In this document: piece after piece, positions 10,335-21,881 of the stretch
Position numbering within the stretch: the stretch's first letter is position 1
Layout: every line of letters starts with the position of its first letter
Source: Prosopocoilus inquinatus
Lineage: Eukaryota; Arthropoda; Insecta; Coleoptera; Lucanidae
Direction: 5' to 3'
Assembly (NCBI GenBank): GCA_036172665.1
Contig: CM069877.1
Location: 15,766,001 to 15,830,000 of the forward strand
Length of the DNA stretch: 64,000 nt
Notes under the pieces: generated by a model
The model's input: the letters and a program-made list of their open reading frames with translations, nothing else
Database searches by the model: none
What the model was told of the DNA's origin: nothing
Translations under genes and position numbers: made by a program

Positions 10335-11099
10335 CAATCAATTTTAATTTTTTAATTTTATTTTGGTTTTCTTTGCATTTTTGTTATTTTTTAAGTTAGG
10401 TGGAGTTGACTATGAATTGAACGTATTTCATTTTGGTTGAGTTTTCATGTCAACAGTTTTAACTTTTTGTTTCTCAATTTGTAGTTTTTTAGTTTTATTT
10501 TTCCTTTTATTTTTTTACGTTTCAATTTTCTTGAGTTAGACCGAGTTGAGTTGGGTTGGATTTTTAATTTCGTTTTCAGTTTTAATTTTTTAGTTTACAT
10601 TTTCCACTTGAGCTTTGACATGTTTCGACTTTTAATTTTTTCAGAATATTCACATTTTCTCTCTGTCAGAAATAGTTGGGTGGAGTTGGATGGGGTTGAC
10701 CTTGAACTGGACGAATTGAGTCGCCACTTTAAGAAGTTTTAACTTTTATAGTTTCCGATTTTCATTTTTTAGCTTTTAACTTTTGTTTGATTTTTTCTTT
10801 GTTTTAATACTCTTGTATTTTAATTTTGTCCGGTGTTAATTTTTTGCTTGGGTTGAATTTATTTAGGTTGAGTTAAGTTGGGTTGACCTTGAGTTGAGTA
10901 GTGCTGAATTTTAATGTTATTTTTTGATTTGGTTTCGAGTTTTAATCACTTAGTTTTTCTTTTACTTTCTGATAATCTTTACATTTTTTTTCTCTAGTAG
11001 GATAAGGGATGATTGGAGAATGGGATGACCTTGAAGTGAACGAGTTCCATTTTAGCTGAGCTTTCCATTATTAGAAGTTTTAATTTTTGATTTGAAATT
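10335..11099. repeat. degenerate T-rich tandem array, part 1
   Basis: Repeated phrases such as GGTTGACCTTGAATTGAAC and GAGTTTTAATTTTTTAG recur every 100-200 bp with heavy drift. The array continues at 11579-11900 on the other side of the FB-1 insertion. No coding potential is seen; the 63-codon open frame is compositional. Confidence 0.6.
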
Positions 11100-11111
11100 G
11101 TCAATTTTTAG

Positions 11112-11566
11112 ATAAAACAGCGACATATTACGATCGCTTTTTGACCATAACATTGCAATTAAATTTTGAAAAACGTGGTATTTGATCGGGTTTTTAGGAC
11201 AAACAAATTGATTCTAAATCATTCAGCTGACCAGTTTCGGTTTTATTTTAAACCTTCCTCAGAGTCTAAGAGGTAACAGTGAGATTCTATCAACTAAAGA
11301 ATTAAAGTATTTTGACCTCTGATTAACACAAAACATAACTGCAAACCATTGAACGATTTGAGGTGAAAATTACACATTAAAAGCTGCTGTAAAAAAAGAG
11401 AAAAAACAACGGTCAGTCTAAGACTAAATGATGGGTCAGCTGAATGATTTAGAATCAATTTGTTTGTCCTAAAAACCCGATCAAATACCACGTTTTTCAA
11501 AATTTAACAAACAGGACGCCAATTTCATTTATTATTGCAATTAAAAACGATTTGCAACTAAATTTT
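11112..11566. mobile_element. foldback element FB-1, copy IV
   Basis: The left end ATAAAACAGCGACATATTAC matches the L end of copies at 22.6 and 48.6 kb. The right end (AAAACGATTTGCAACTAAAT) matches their R end. Flanks are GTCAATTTTTAG (11100-11111) and GTCCATTTTTAG (11567-11578), a 12-bp duplication with one mismatch. The core is unlike the other copies: it is a separate inverted repeat with arms of about 70 bp (about 11162-11230 and 11432-11505). It interrupts the T-rich array. No protein is encoded. Confidence 0.7.
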
Positions 11567-11578
11567 GTCCATTTTTAG

Positions 11579-11900
11579 TTTTAACACATATTTTTGAGTT
11601 TTGAATTTTGATTTTTTCCGTGAAGTTCCTGATTGAGTTGAACTGAATTAAGCTGGACTCAGTCGGATTTATCTTGAGTTGGCTCAGTTTCAATCTTTTC
11701 TTTTCCTTTCGAGTTTTAATTCTTTAATTTAAATTTTTTCGAATTTCAAATTGTTTCGAGTTTTAATTTTTTGAGCTTTAATGTTTTTTTTTTCGAGTTT
11801 AAGTTGAGTTCGGCTGGCCTTGTTACGGATTGGATTTAATTTCAGTTGAGTTTAGATCTTTCAGTTTCTATTTATTTTTAATTTTAATTTTTTTGCTCGG
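11579..11900. repeat. degenerate T-rich tandem array, part 2
   Basis: Continuation of the array at 10335-11099, with GAGTTGAACTGAATTAAGCT- and CGAGTTTTAATTTTTT-like phrases. FB-1 copy IV separates the two parts. Confidence 0.55.
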
Positions 11901-13000
11901 AAATTATACAAAAATACCGATTCAGTGAATAATGTGGTATGCATCCTGACAATTTGAAACAACTTTTAAATCTATTGTTTCAACATGGATGAGGCATCTT
12001 TTGTTTTAAAATACTTAAATACTTTTAAATTGCCGTAACTTCTAAACGAAAGCAAATCGGACCTATGTTGATATAACATTTCTTGTACATAATCACGTCT
12101 ACTTTCATTTTCCGAAGAGTGTAGAGAGGTAAGCGATCCAGCCTATATAAGTCAATAAGAATCCTATCGTTTATACTGGGTGTCTCATAACACTGGAGAA
12201 GACTAAAAAGGTAGCTAGAGATCAAATTAAAACTGTTTTCTTAATAATTTTTTGGTAAATAATCAATAACTAAAAAGTTACAAAAGTTTCTCCCTGTAGT
12301 AAGATTTTCAAATTTGAGGCATTTATGAGTTAATTTAACACTGCTTTACAATAAACAACTATTTGACAAAATGTTAAAGTTACGGCTTTTTCATTTTTTC
12401 TTTTAATGCCCAAAAACGGGTTTTTCTGTCTTGGTGCACCGCCTACTACTACCTAAACAAAACTAGGAAACAGATTAATTTTATGAATGGTGGTTTTGAT
12501 AAATTTAGAGTTTATTTAACAATAAAGTTGCATTTTATGAAATAATTTTTATTAATTAAGAAGCTATAGGTGTAAATTAAAGAAGAAGTTAAGAAAGTTA
12601 AACTGCATTAGCTTTCTTATTATTTGGTCTTGGTCAAAAGCGAATTTTCTTTTTGCATCTTTCCGCGCCTCCCAGTTTGGAAATCGCTACCATACAGAGT
12701 TACAACTGAACCATCACAAGAGAATTGTAGGGGAAAAGTTGTAAACTGGAATACTCCGTTTTCGAAAAACATAAATTTTAATTCTCGTTTTGCATTTACC
12801 TTACAAAGAACTCTTTTTCGCAGCCCATTTACGAGGTAGTTAGATTTTTCCCTCAAAGTAAAACATCAAGCAGTTATACCTATTTCGAGTCGAAATGAAA
12901 TAATTTTCCTTTGCGGCTCTTTTGCGGAGGAGGCAAATTGGCGGCGTCCACCCGCTTACACCCCCTCCCCCGCCAACTTTTCCCTCTTTGGACGCGACAT
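11901..13000. other. unassigned AT-rich sequence
   Basis: No protein-like reading frame or closed inverted-repeat element was found. TACTGGGTGTCTCATAACAC at about 12174 resembles a Tc1-type end but has no partner. A pyrimidine-rich GC segment appears at 12900-12990. Confidence 0.35.
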
Positions 13001-13200
13001 AACCGTGAATATATCAAAGCCAGACGCTAAATTACTCGACGACTGGCGCACAGTCCTTTTATAAACTTAGTTGTCTGCATTCGTTCTCATTTAGTCAGTT
13101 AGTCTCCGCTGATTAGATTAACAGCTTTTGTGTTTAAATAAAGAATTAAAGCACGGAGTTGCAGTCGGCATCTTTCACGAAGCGCGCTTCGCCGACAAAG
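13001..13200 (+). promoter_or_regulatory. candidate core promoter and polyadenylation signal, LTR-like
   Basis: TTTTATAAACTT at about 13057 is a good TATA box. About 31-40 bp downstream the sequence CTCATTTAGTCAGTTAG carries initiator-like TCATT and TCAGT. AATAAAG follows at about 13138. A TATA box, initiator and polyadenylation signal within 85 bp is typical of the U3-R-U5 junction of an LTR. Ends and target duplication were not located, so a host promoter is also possible. Confidence 0.35.
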
Positions 13201-14051
13201 AAGATCGATGCAACCCCCCCCTCCCCCCACTTCTGAATATATTCTGATGAGAGTAACAACTCTGATCGGAATACACTCAGAAGATTAATGTTGACAATGC
13301 ATAGAAAAATTTGAGATTCGAATTATGCTGATTTCGATTTCAGTTCCAATCTTGCGAAGTGATTGGATGACGGAAAACGCAGACTAATCGTTTTAAACAG
13401 CTTTATATTCTTTCAATCTAGTGGTCGTGGCTCAACATTCATGAAACGGATCTTCATGCATCCGACGCGACGGATAGGATGCAAGTTCATTAATATTCAA
13501 GCTCTAATTAGTTTAGCCGCCCGGAGTTTACCAAATTCCGAAGCCCCTAACAAGAAGAGCCGACCATCCACAAGTATAAGCGAGAAACGTACGACGGACG
13601 CATTGATTTAGTTTCACTTTGTGTTTTTGTATTTTAGAAGATTCGATGACCATACCTCCTCAATTTCTTCACAAGAAATTGGAACAGAATATCCTAAGTT
13701 TCGTTAGTTTTGGAAAACGGGGATTTTTGAGCAACTTCAAAACTTCGCAGGACGACTTAAAACGCATTTATAAATTAGTTTTCATATCCCGTCGCTGCCA
13801 CCAATTTGTAAAACGTGTGGACTAGGGTTCTTATTTTAACTCACCAACGTCGGGTTGTAATCTTTCTTGGAACACTGAATTTAAATTGTGTTACGTCAAA
13901 AATAACTCTCGCTTTTCATTATACGCAGTAGAGGGACGGTCGGACCTACTTGTTGATGATCGAAGGATAACACTCGCAAAGGAATCATCCAGCTCAGGGA
14001 GATGGTCGCGGTGTACAGAAATTCGCGGTGACAAGAAAAGGGCCTCATTAA
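13201..14051. other. unassigned sequence
   Basis: It starts with a C-rich tract (13217-13232). Open frames of 60-80 codons occur on the plus strand but have no recognisable domain, and codon use follows base composition. No repeat partner was seen within the window. Confidence 0.35.
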
Positions 14052-14191
14052 TGGCCACCAAACACTTAAGTCGACCTTAATTTTAAGCACCGCTTAGAAT
14101 GTGATTTACTGAATGTTGTGTTCCCTCAAATGTCACATTATAAGCAGTACTTAAATTTAAGCACGACTTAAGTGTTTGGTGCAACTGGCCA
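14052..14191. mobile_element. short MITE, Harbinger-like ends
   Basis: A 140-bp inverted-repeat unit. The left side carries CCAAACACTTAAGTCG and the right side its complement CGACTTAAGTGTTTGG. The right end continues GTGCAACTGGCCA, close to the GTGCAAACGGCC end of the MITE at 48358-48593. The left end lacks the corresponding few bases. Target duplication is unclear. Confidence 0.55.
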
Positions 14192-16380
14192 CTAGTGTCC
14201 CTTTGCGAGGGCGAGAATTTCAGGACATTCCACTAGGAAAATACTTGCTCTTCACGGTTAACTTCAACTCCGAAGGCCCCAAGTTGCGACGACGAAACAC
14301 ACAACAAAGGAGCTCACACATTCGAAATAAGAGCACTCCGAAATTATAGATAGTATGATGTGTTAATAAATTATTTACATCAATCTTCACTATGAAATTT
14401 TTAACGCTGCATAATGAAATTATTTTTGCAGTTTTATGAGTTTTATGCCGTAAACATTCGTAAGTTTGATATCTTTGAAAACTCAAACGAATAAAACGAT
14501 ACTTGTAAAGACAATAAAAATCTGACAAGTTAAATTGCACAGCAAGAGTTAATCTAAATAAATAATTAATGTAATAAATATTGGTCACGTCAATAATCTT
14601 TCCAAAAGCAGGACCAATTAAACAGTAAATTACGCACGTAAAGAAAGACAATTGCTTGCGCAGTAAAATACTTAATTTTAGTAAAATAGAACGGTTTAAA
14701 ACTGCCAGGTACAAATTTACACAAGTTTAATAACAACAACAACACGTTATCAAACAAACAACAGGTTTCTGCTTTCGCGATGGATCCACGCGTTCGCCGT
14801 GCAACAAAATTTACAATTTCAATCAAAATAAAGAAAAACTGGGCGCAAAGCCAAAATGTGACTAAATGAAATGGATTAGAATAAAACAAGTCAAATAAAA
14901 TTTCAATTTGAAATATTTAAAGCTTTCAGTTTTTTCTTTTTAAGAAAAAAAAATATATTGATGGGTAGTAGATTATGATGAAACACGCAAGAGTAATATT
15001 TTGATGTGGAAGAAAAGAAATAAAAAAAAACTTATCGGTACTGCTGTTCCATCGGCGGTATCTTTAGAGCAGCTCCTAAACCGGAGGGAGGGGGGACAAG
15101 TCGGAGAACGCCAAACCGGGGTGAAAACCTACACAACCAGGACGGTGTCCAAAAGATTTTCGGATTTTTGTCCGGCGAAAAATTAACCAAGGATATCTCA
15201 AGCAGGCATCGATTAACAAGCCTTCGGCAGAAAAGGACAGGCTTGCTTCTTGGTGTGATCATACAAAAGAAAGGGTGGGGGCAGTCGTCACGCTCCTACA
15301 CATAAACCAAAATCATTCCAAATTCCAAAACAAAAGGGAACGTGGCTTCAACAAGATGGCGGGGCCGATCGACCACGAGGTGAAGTAAATTCAAATCCGT
15401 TTTAAAACGACAGGAAATTTCCCATCAAAATTTTGTCTGTGGAAACCAAATTCCAACAAGGAAGTATAACACTAATACACCAAATCTGATTTCCAAAACA
15501 ACCTCAAAATTGCATGGTTTCTCACAAACGTACAATCACCTCGAAATCAACTGTTTGAAAGTGAGCGGACAAAATTCTCCTAGATTCGGCCCGCGTCACC
15601 TTTTATGCAACCCAGCAAACAAAAAACAAGCAGTGAATCTCTAGCAAACGACAACGAAGTTCGCGAGGAGAGGGAAATTATTTCGAATATACAGCGAGAT
15701 CCAAAACGCTCCAATAGATCAGGCCTAAATTTGAAAGGAAGAGGGCAAAGAAGGAAAATGGAAAGCCAAACGGGAGTTGAACACTTCCGAGATAAATTCG
15801 TCAAAGTCGTAGTTCTCAAAGGTTCAATAAAAAGAGCAATTAAACAATCCCTTAAGGGAACTAACGGATCAGGAGTTGGTAGTCCTGCCACAACCGTGCG
15901 CCAAACGTCAAGTAATGATCGCCACGCCCACTGATCTCCGAATGAAAACATACTATTTCAGGTGGAATAGAAAGTATAATTCGTAGCGAAAGGGTAATAA
16001 ACGGGGCGAAAATGAAGTCACAAAACGTACAACGAGTGGCACCGACAGCTAGGTGAACAATACGAGACATAACCGTCACGGGAAAACAGAGAAGAGGAAT
16101 AAAATTAACTAGTAAATGGGATGTAACAGCAGCGAATTTCGTAGAGAATACGACAAGGAAGAAGTACCGAGCGCAAACATGAAAAAAGCAGAGTGCGGGT
16201 GAAGGCACCGCAGCCAAACTCGGTGGGCTACAGCAGAAGACGAGCGAAATTTCCAAGCATCACCAACAGCATCAAAAGGACCAAAAGGGGCATAAACTGA
16301 CAAAAGCCAGCCAAATCAGAAACTTTAGAACATTTTTCATCGTGTGTCGCAACTTTTTTTCCAGCTCTTCCTTCCTATTT
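14192..16380. other. unassigned region with long overlapping open frames
   Basis: A 164-codon open frame on the minus strand (14220-14714) is rich in Leu, Phe, Tyr and Cys, with no domain. At 15000-16300 a GC-richer, purine-rich segment gives overlapping open frames on both strands (109 plus, 123 and 131 minus), a sign that they are compositional. No intron-exon structure or transposon ends were identified. Confidence 0.35.
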
Positions 16381-16650
16381 TAAATAATAATAATAATATT
16401 TATTTCCCCAAAATACAAGTATAATGTACGATATAATATAATTATAGAAAATATTAAATATTTATGAAAGTTCAATCAACAAATCAACACAAGAATACAT
16501 AGAAACGGTAGCAATTACAGTTAAACCAGGAAAGCAATCTTCTGTTTAAAATAATAAAGATAAAAATGAGTAATAAATATAAATGATCCACAAAAGTAAA
16601 ATTGTGTGTGGAGGACAAAAATTGGGAGCGTAAAAATAAATGACGGAGTA
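16381..16650 (-). mobile_element. 3' end of a minus-strand non-LTR retrotransposon
   Basis: (AAT)n at about 16385-16399 is followed by ATTTATTTCCCCAAAATAC. This is nearly the same arrangement as the tail at 58598-58633, where reverse transcriptase coding lies upstream. Here no coding remains, so it is a severely 5'-truncated copy. Confidence 0.5.
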
Positions 16651-17399
16651 TATTTTACAATTACTGCATGGGAATTTCCACCGATTGCACATTGTTATTT
16701 TTTAGTCGTTTACTTACAAGCCCTTACTCGCTTGGCTTTACGTGGCGCCAACGCGTAGTCGAGTTACGACAGCAAGATGCTTCAAGCCTGACCTTGCACG
16801 TGTTCTGTTTTCGTGTTATAATACCTATTATCATATTGTGAGTCAATTTCTAATTTATCTTACTTATGAGTACTGAAAAATTCGAATCCTTATAAACGCT
16901 ATCAATACGAAATTCCCGAAGTGGAAATTAAATTTATGGAATAAATAATTATCAAAGAGAAGAGCCGTTTACCTTGCCTTTGGATTTATTTATCAACCGA
17001 GCGCTCCGTTCTGGGAAACTCTCCGTTTTAATATCGTTCGGACGCGAATTCGTTCTCCGAATTCGTATTTAGCTTAAAACAAAAGAAAATTAAATTCTCA
17101 CTCTGTGTTATTGTTTGAATTGTGTTTGCGCGAAATTGGCGCTCTGCGAAGCGTACCGCCTTAATTACGCTTAAGACCCGGGGCAGCTCTATAAAATTGT
17201 TATTAAAATGAATAAATGGAGTAGGTACGGTTAATTGCAAGCAGTAGTTACCAGCTAATTATTATTAAGAAACTGGAGTTCCCTGTTTACTACGAACTTT
17301 TCAGTGTACTATTTCTCTATGTGGCTTGGGCTTTCTGCAGCCCCCAACGACTGCTGAGAGTTCGAGCTCATTAGAGTCTGAAAGTGTCAATCAAGTTTA
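16651..17399. other. unassigned sequence
   Basis: No coding or repeat structure was recognised. GC content rises slightly around 16730-16800 and 17280-17360. It ends at the CAAA target duplication of the LTR-like element. Confidence 0.35.
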
Positions 17400-17403
17400 C
17401 AAA

Positions 17404-19033
17404 TATTGTAGTTGTATATTTTAGAAGTTCAGAATTTAAGAATGTTTATGCATTCTCGAGGTATCTATGAAGCACGAGCATATTTGTTTACCTTATTAGG
17501 TATGGAGGCGGGTTTAACCCAGGCAGGAAACGCAAGAGATTACGGCAGTCTCCTGAGAGTTAATGCCAAGGATAAACGTAAAGTAAGTCGGCCTCGCGAA
17601 GGTGACTAAAATGTGTAGTGGATTTTTCATAAAGGCTGTCCACGAAAAATTAGCCTGGAGGAAGCGATATTTTATTACGAGATACTATCGGCCTTGAAAT
17701 GGCGATATTTGGTAAAGTATTTCGTGGTTGATTTGTGCGAAGTATGCGGGGCCGATGTTGTCGTTGGGGATCGGTCCAGTGGCTTAGCACTGTAGGGGAC
17801 CGGCGACGTAGGAGAGCTGCACAGACACGTCGGCAGGCGTGATCTCTCAGGTGTGGTTGAACTATCATGCATTGTCGGGGATTGGTCCAGTGGCGATGCC
17901 GGAGAATAGCTAGCTAAATGCCTGAGCTTGTGGAGATCGTGCTCCTAAGAACGGTCATGACTAGGTGCATATCCGTGTTTGGTCAAAGTGCTGGAGGCAC
18001 TTGTAGGAGGCGGTTACACCAATGAATCTGAGGGCTTATCCACAAGAGGCAAGACATGCTAATATCCAGCGTGGAATGGGTTTTATATCCACAGGTGAAT
18101 GTGAGGGTTAATGCATGCGAAGACAAGAAGTCAACGTGCGAGGATGGCTTCTCAGGTGTCTAATAGCATTGTGAGGGAGTTACAGCTTCTAGATTCGCCG
18201 TTGGAGAGGACGGGGCCAGGAAAACGGCCCCGGGAAGTGAAGTGTAATATGGAACACTTCACTATATATACATACATATATTAGATAGTCGTAAAGGGTT
18301 ACTTGTAATTTGCATGGTCCTTATCGAATTGAGATCTAACTAAGCGGTACCGGTAAATGGTTATTTGTAATTTGAATTGGAATGCGATGCCCGGAAGCTA
18401 AGCGTTTACGTTCACACCTGTTACGGTCAGAGAAAGGAGAAAGAAAGCACACCAGGAATGAGAGATCTAACTAACGGTGAGTGAATTTTTACTGTAACTC
18501 CGCCCTCTGATCCAGCCAACACATCAATTTTAATTTTTTTATTTTATTTTTGTTTTCTTCGCATTTTTGTTAGGAGGCGGTTACACCTGTGATCCTAAGG
18601 GCTTATGCACAGGAGGCAAGGTATGCTAATATCCAGCGAGGGGTGGGTTTTATTTCCACAGGTAACTGTGACAGTTAATGAAGTCAGCGTGCAAGGATGG
18701 CTTTTCCGGTGTCTAATAGCATTGTGGGGGAGTTGCAGCTTCTAAATTCGCCGTTGGAGAGGACGGAGCCGGGAAAACGGCCCCGGTAAGTGAACTGTTT
18801 CGCATTACTGAATAGTAAAGGGTTACTTGTAACTTGCATGGTCCTTATCGAATTGGAATGCCATGTCCGGAAGCTCAACGTTTACCTTCAGCGCCTGTTA
18901 TGGCCAGGGAAGAGAGAAAGAAAGAACGCAGGTAATGAGAAACCTAACAAATGGTGAGTGAATGTTTATTGTAACTCCGACCTCAGATAGTACTCTTTGT
19001 CTATAATATTTAAATAAAAAAAAACAGCCAACA
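17404..19033 (-). mobile_element. LTR-like element, copy 2, with internal duplication
   Basis: Reverse orientation relative to copy 1. It runs from TATTGTAGTTGTATATTTTA (complement of the 3' end) to CAGCCAACA (complement of the TGTTGGCTG start). It is flanked by CAAA on both sides (17400-17403 and 19034-19037). It is about 320 bp longer than copy 1 because the GGAGGCGGTTACACC block and what follows occur twice (about 18006 and 18572). Between them lies a partial LTR end plus the same non-LTR flank found at 10335. This points to recombination or gene conversion between copies. Confidence 0.65.
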
Positions 19034-19037
19034 CAAA

Positions 19038-19850
19038 AATTCATATAAAACTTGAAGACCATTGAATGTTGGATTTGGATTTATTACATTTTTTCTTCTT
19101 GTTTTGATGTCTAATTCATCCGCCAAAGTGCGTAAAGTTTTTTGTTATTCACACACTGTATATTACCCTGTATTGTTTTTATTTTGTTGGTAAGGCACTT
19201 TCGTAAAAGGCAGCACATTTTCGCAAGTATATTAAGGACTACATCGATTTTTTGAGCGCGACTTTTACGTCAGCTAATCACAAGGCGCGATAATGCAGTT
19301 ACTGTATGTTTAGCAAAGGCGAAACAACAAACTCCAAATGTATATTGAATTCCCATAAATTATTTCTGTAACAACTTCAGCGATGTTTTTTTTTTCCCGG
19401 CCAATCTTACCGCGGGGCAATGCAGATAAACGAGCACGAATAAAACAAACGGGACTTCATATTTTTTAGTCGATTTTATGGATTTTAAATAATACCCCCC
19501 TATCCGTTCATGATTTGCCGTTAAATTTAAACAAAAGTTATTCCGGATGCGTGCTTTCAAACTCCGCCGCATTAAAGTTTACGATTTAATAAAATAAACA
19601 CCATAAAGAGCTCGCAAAACCGGGTCCGTGATACACTCACACACACACACGTCAACCAACCACCACTATTGTGATATAATAATCAGAATCGGAGCCTAGC
19701 CTGCAACGTTATTAAACTCGGAACGGGATAATGAAACATGTCAAGTTTAAATTCAATTACGGCCTGCCTGTTCCTTTTGTTGTAAAATAGAGCCCGTATA
19801 TTATGCAGTACGTACACGATGGGAATACCCGCGGTACCTAATTACGAGGG
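19038..19850. other. unassigned sequence with a short CA microsatellite
   Basis: (CA)n lies at about 19637-19651. Open frames are short and not protein-like. No element boundaries were found. Confidence 0.35.
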
Positions 19851-19948
19851 TGTTCCAAAAATTACGAATTATAAAAAAGAAATTACAGCAATAAGTAGTA
19901 ACCTGATTGGTCGGGTTAAGTAAATTGTTGTATACCAGGTTTATTTTT
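19851..19948 (+). repeat. dispersed direct repeat a, copy 1
   Basis: The segment from TGTTCCAAAA through AAAGAAATTACAGCAATAAG to GGTTTATT recurs at 20401-20497, about 550 bp downstream in the same orientation. It has similarity with scattered changes. Nature unknown; possibly two ends of one decayed element. Confidence 0.55.
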
Positions 19949-20400
19949 GTTGTATATACATATTAGATACTTTGTACATAGTTTATCCCTACTCGTAGGA
20001 CGTATGTGACGTATGTGATACGTTTAGCTCCTCCCACTTTCCGTATCTTTCTACGGATACGTCAATCTTGACATACATATACACCAACATAAAAACCCTG
20101 ACGATAAGTTTAGTTTATCGCGGCTTGACGTATCGTAGATTTACAAATGTCTTCCCTAGGAATATGCCAGAAACTAGTGAAGATATCCAAAACTTAACCT
20201 TTGTCGTTTTTATATTGTATGTTTTTAAAAATACGTTTTTAACACTCATACGAACCTGTTAAACGTCCGACGTAAAACATTAACCAAAATCCATCGCCCT
20301 AACTAAAAAACTCGTAGTCGTAAACGTATACGTGTAGATTTATGTAAAAGTGATACGAATATGTGTCTAGTGGGTCTATTTTATCATGTAGTTCGTGCGC
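19949..20400. other. sequence between direct repeats a
   Basis: AT-rich, with repeated ACGTATGTGA/TACGTA phrases at 19990-20120. No protein-like frame. Confidence 0.35.
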
Positions 20401-20497
20401 GGTTCCAAAAATGGCAGAATCTCAAAAAGAAATTACAGTAATAAGTAGAAATTTGATTGGTCATGGTTGAGCAAACTGTTGTATGCCGGGTTTATTC
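20401..20497 (+). repeat. dispersed direct repeat a, copy 2
   Basis: Matches 19851-19948 in the same orientation, sharing AAAAGAAATTACAG-AATAAG and GATTGGTC. Confidence 0.55.
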
Positions 20498-21881
20498 GCA
20501 GGAAATAATCTAGTTTTACTCCGGGCTTTATTTATTCGCCGAATAAAATACCTCCTGAAGATTTATGAGTATCTAAATACAGTTGGACAGAAGTTTGCAC
20601 TCCGGGCGGCCATTAGTGGTCACACTGATGACAATAAATGTGGCGCCATAAATTTAGGTTCGCAAGAGGCGGTAAATACAGATGTCAGATGTATATATAT
20701 ACTGTCTCGCGAACTTCTGTTCATATATTATCAGCATAATGTAACCGCGATCGCAATTATCGCGCGCGCAAAAATGCCGGCTACCTACCCGTCCATGTAA
20801 ATTAACACATGCACATTTACAAGGTTTATGATCAAAAAGGCACTCAAACGTTATTACATAAAATAGTACAGAACAAGGACGGCTGCATAGAATCGTATTA
20901 AAATTTTTAAACTTTATGTACGTTATACATTATAAATGGGTATGCTTTAAATTTACAATCAAGTTATACAACTATATATTATGTTAACAATACATACAAT
21001 AATCGTCTGTAATCCGTGCGGTCACATATCTGTTGAAAAGAAATATTAAACGTCTAAATATATTTGCTTAAGCTAATCATGTACTTTATTTATCAGGTGC
21101 CTAAAAGGTATGATTTAGAATCGACGAAACGTGTATTATGTTAAATTAAGTTCTGTTCCCAGCATATTACGTCTTAATTTACGTATACATGCAATGTATT
21201 AATCATTAAAGCATATATATCTTCTCGATTTACATTCGAACGAGACGACTATGTATGTATGTACCTCCTCCTCCTCCGTCCTTCATGTTGTTTCGAATAT
21301 CGTTAATCAGATCGTAAATAACTTCCCCCCACCCACAGTCTTATAGGTTGCAATATACGTCGAGACATTCATTGCATATATGCACCAACCACCGGCATAT
21401 ATTTATGTTACGACGTAATTATATGCACCGGTTGCTCTGCCACACGCCAAGTACCAGGTATGTACGTATGCATCTAGTTTACTTTCTCAAAATCGTGTTA
21501 AGGCTGATAAAATTGGATATACCGATTTGAATAAGTGTTTTCAATGAAATGACTACAAGAGGTTACTAATTCATAGTAATTAAAATCGGTGAATGAATGA
21601 CACAACAAGGTTTGAGGGTGTCTAGATTCTAACGACGTGTTAAGAGGCACATATACATAGCCTACCATGGCACAATACACAATCAAAAGTGACTGTGATT
21701 TTACTAACGAGAATAAATTGAAACAGATTTACGTCTAAATAATTTGATTAAGCGTAATAAAACTAGAAAATAATCTCCAGTAATCAGTGTGGGCACATAT
21801 CTGTTCAAACGAAATATTAAACTTCTAAGTATAGAATATCTTGTCGATCACGAAATATTATTACGAAAACTTTCTGTTTAA
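20498..21881. repeat. unassigned region with direct repeat b
   Basis: It contains a second direct-repeat pair: 21001-21062 and 21771-21834 share a CACATATCTGTT core followed by GAAATATTAAAC. A 105-codon plus-strand frame at 20483-20800 has no recognisable domain. Many TATATA/TACGTA motifs are present. Probably decayed repeats. Confidence 0.45.

Noticed and set aside
14220..14714. 164-codon open frame on the minus strand
   Set aside because: Leu/Phe/Tyr/Cys-rich composition expected from AT-rich non-coding DNA, no domain, and an overlapping 99-codon frame in another phase of the same strand.
15580..16256. Overlapping open frames of 109 (plus) and 123-131 codons (minus)
   Set aside because: Both strands are open at once because the segment is purine-biased; neither translation resembles a known protein.
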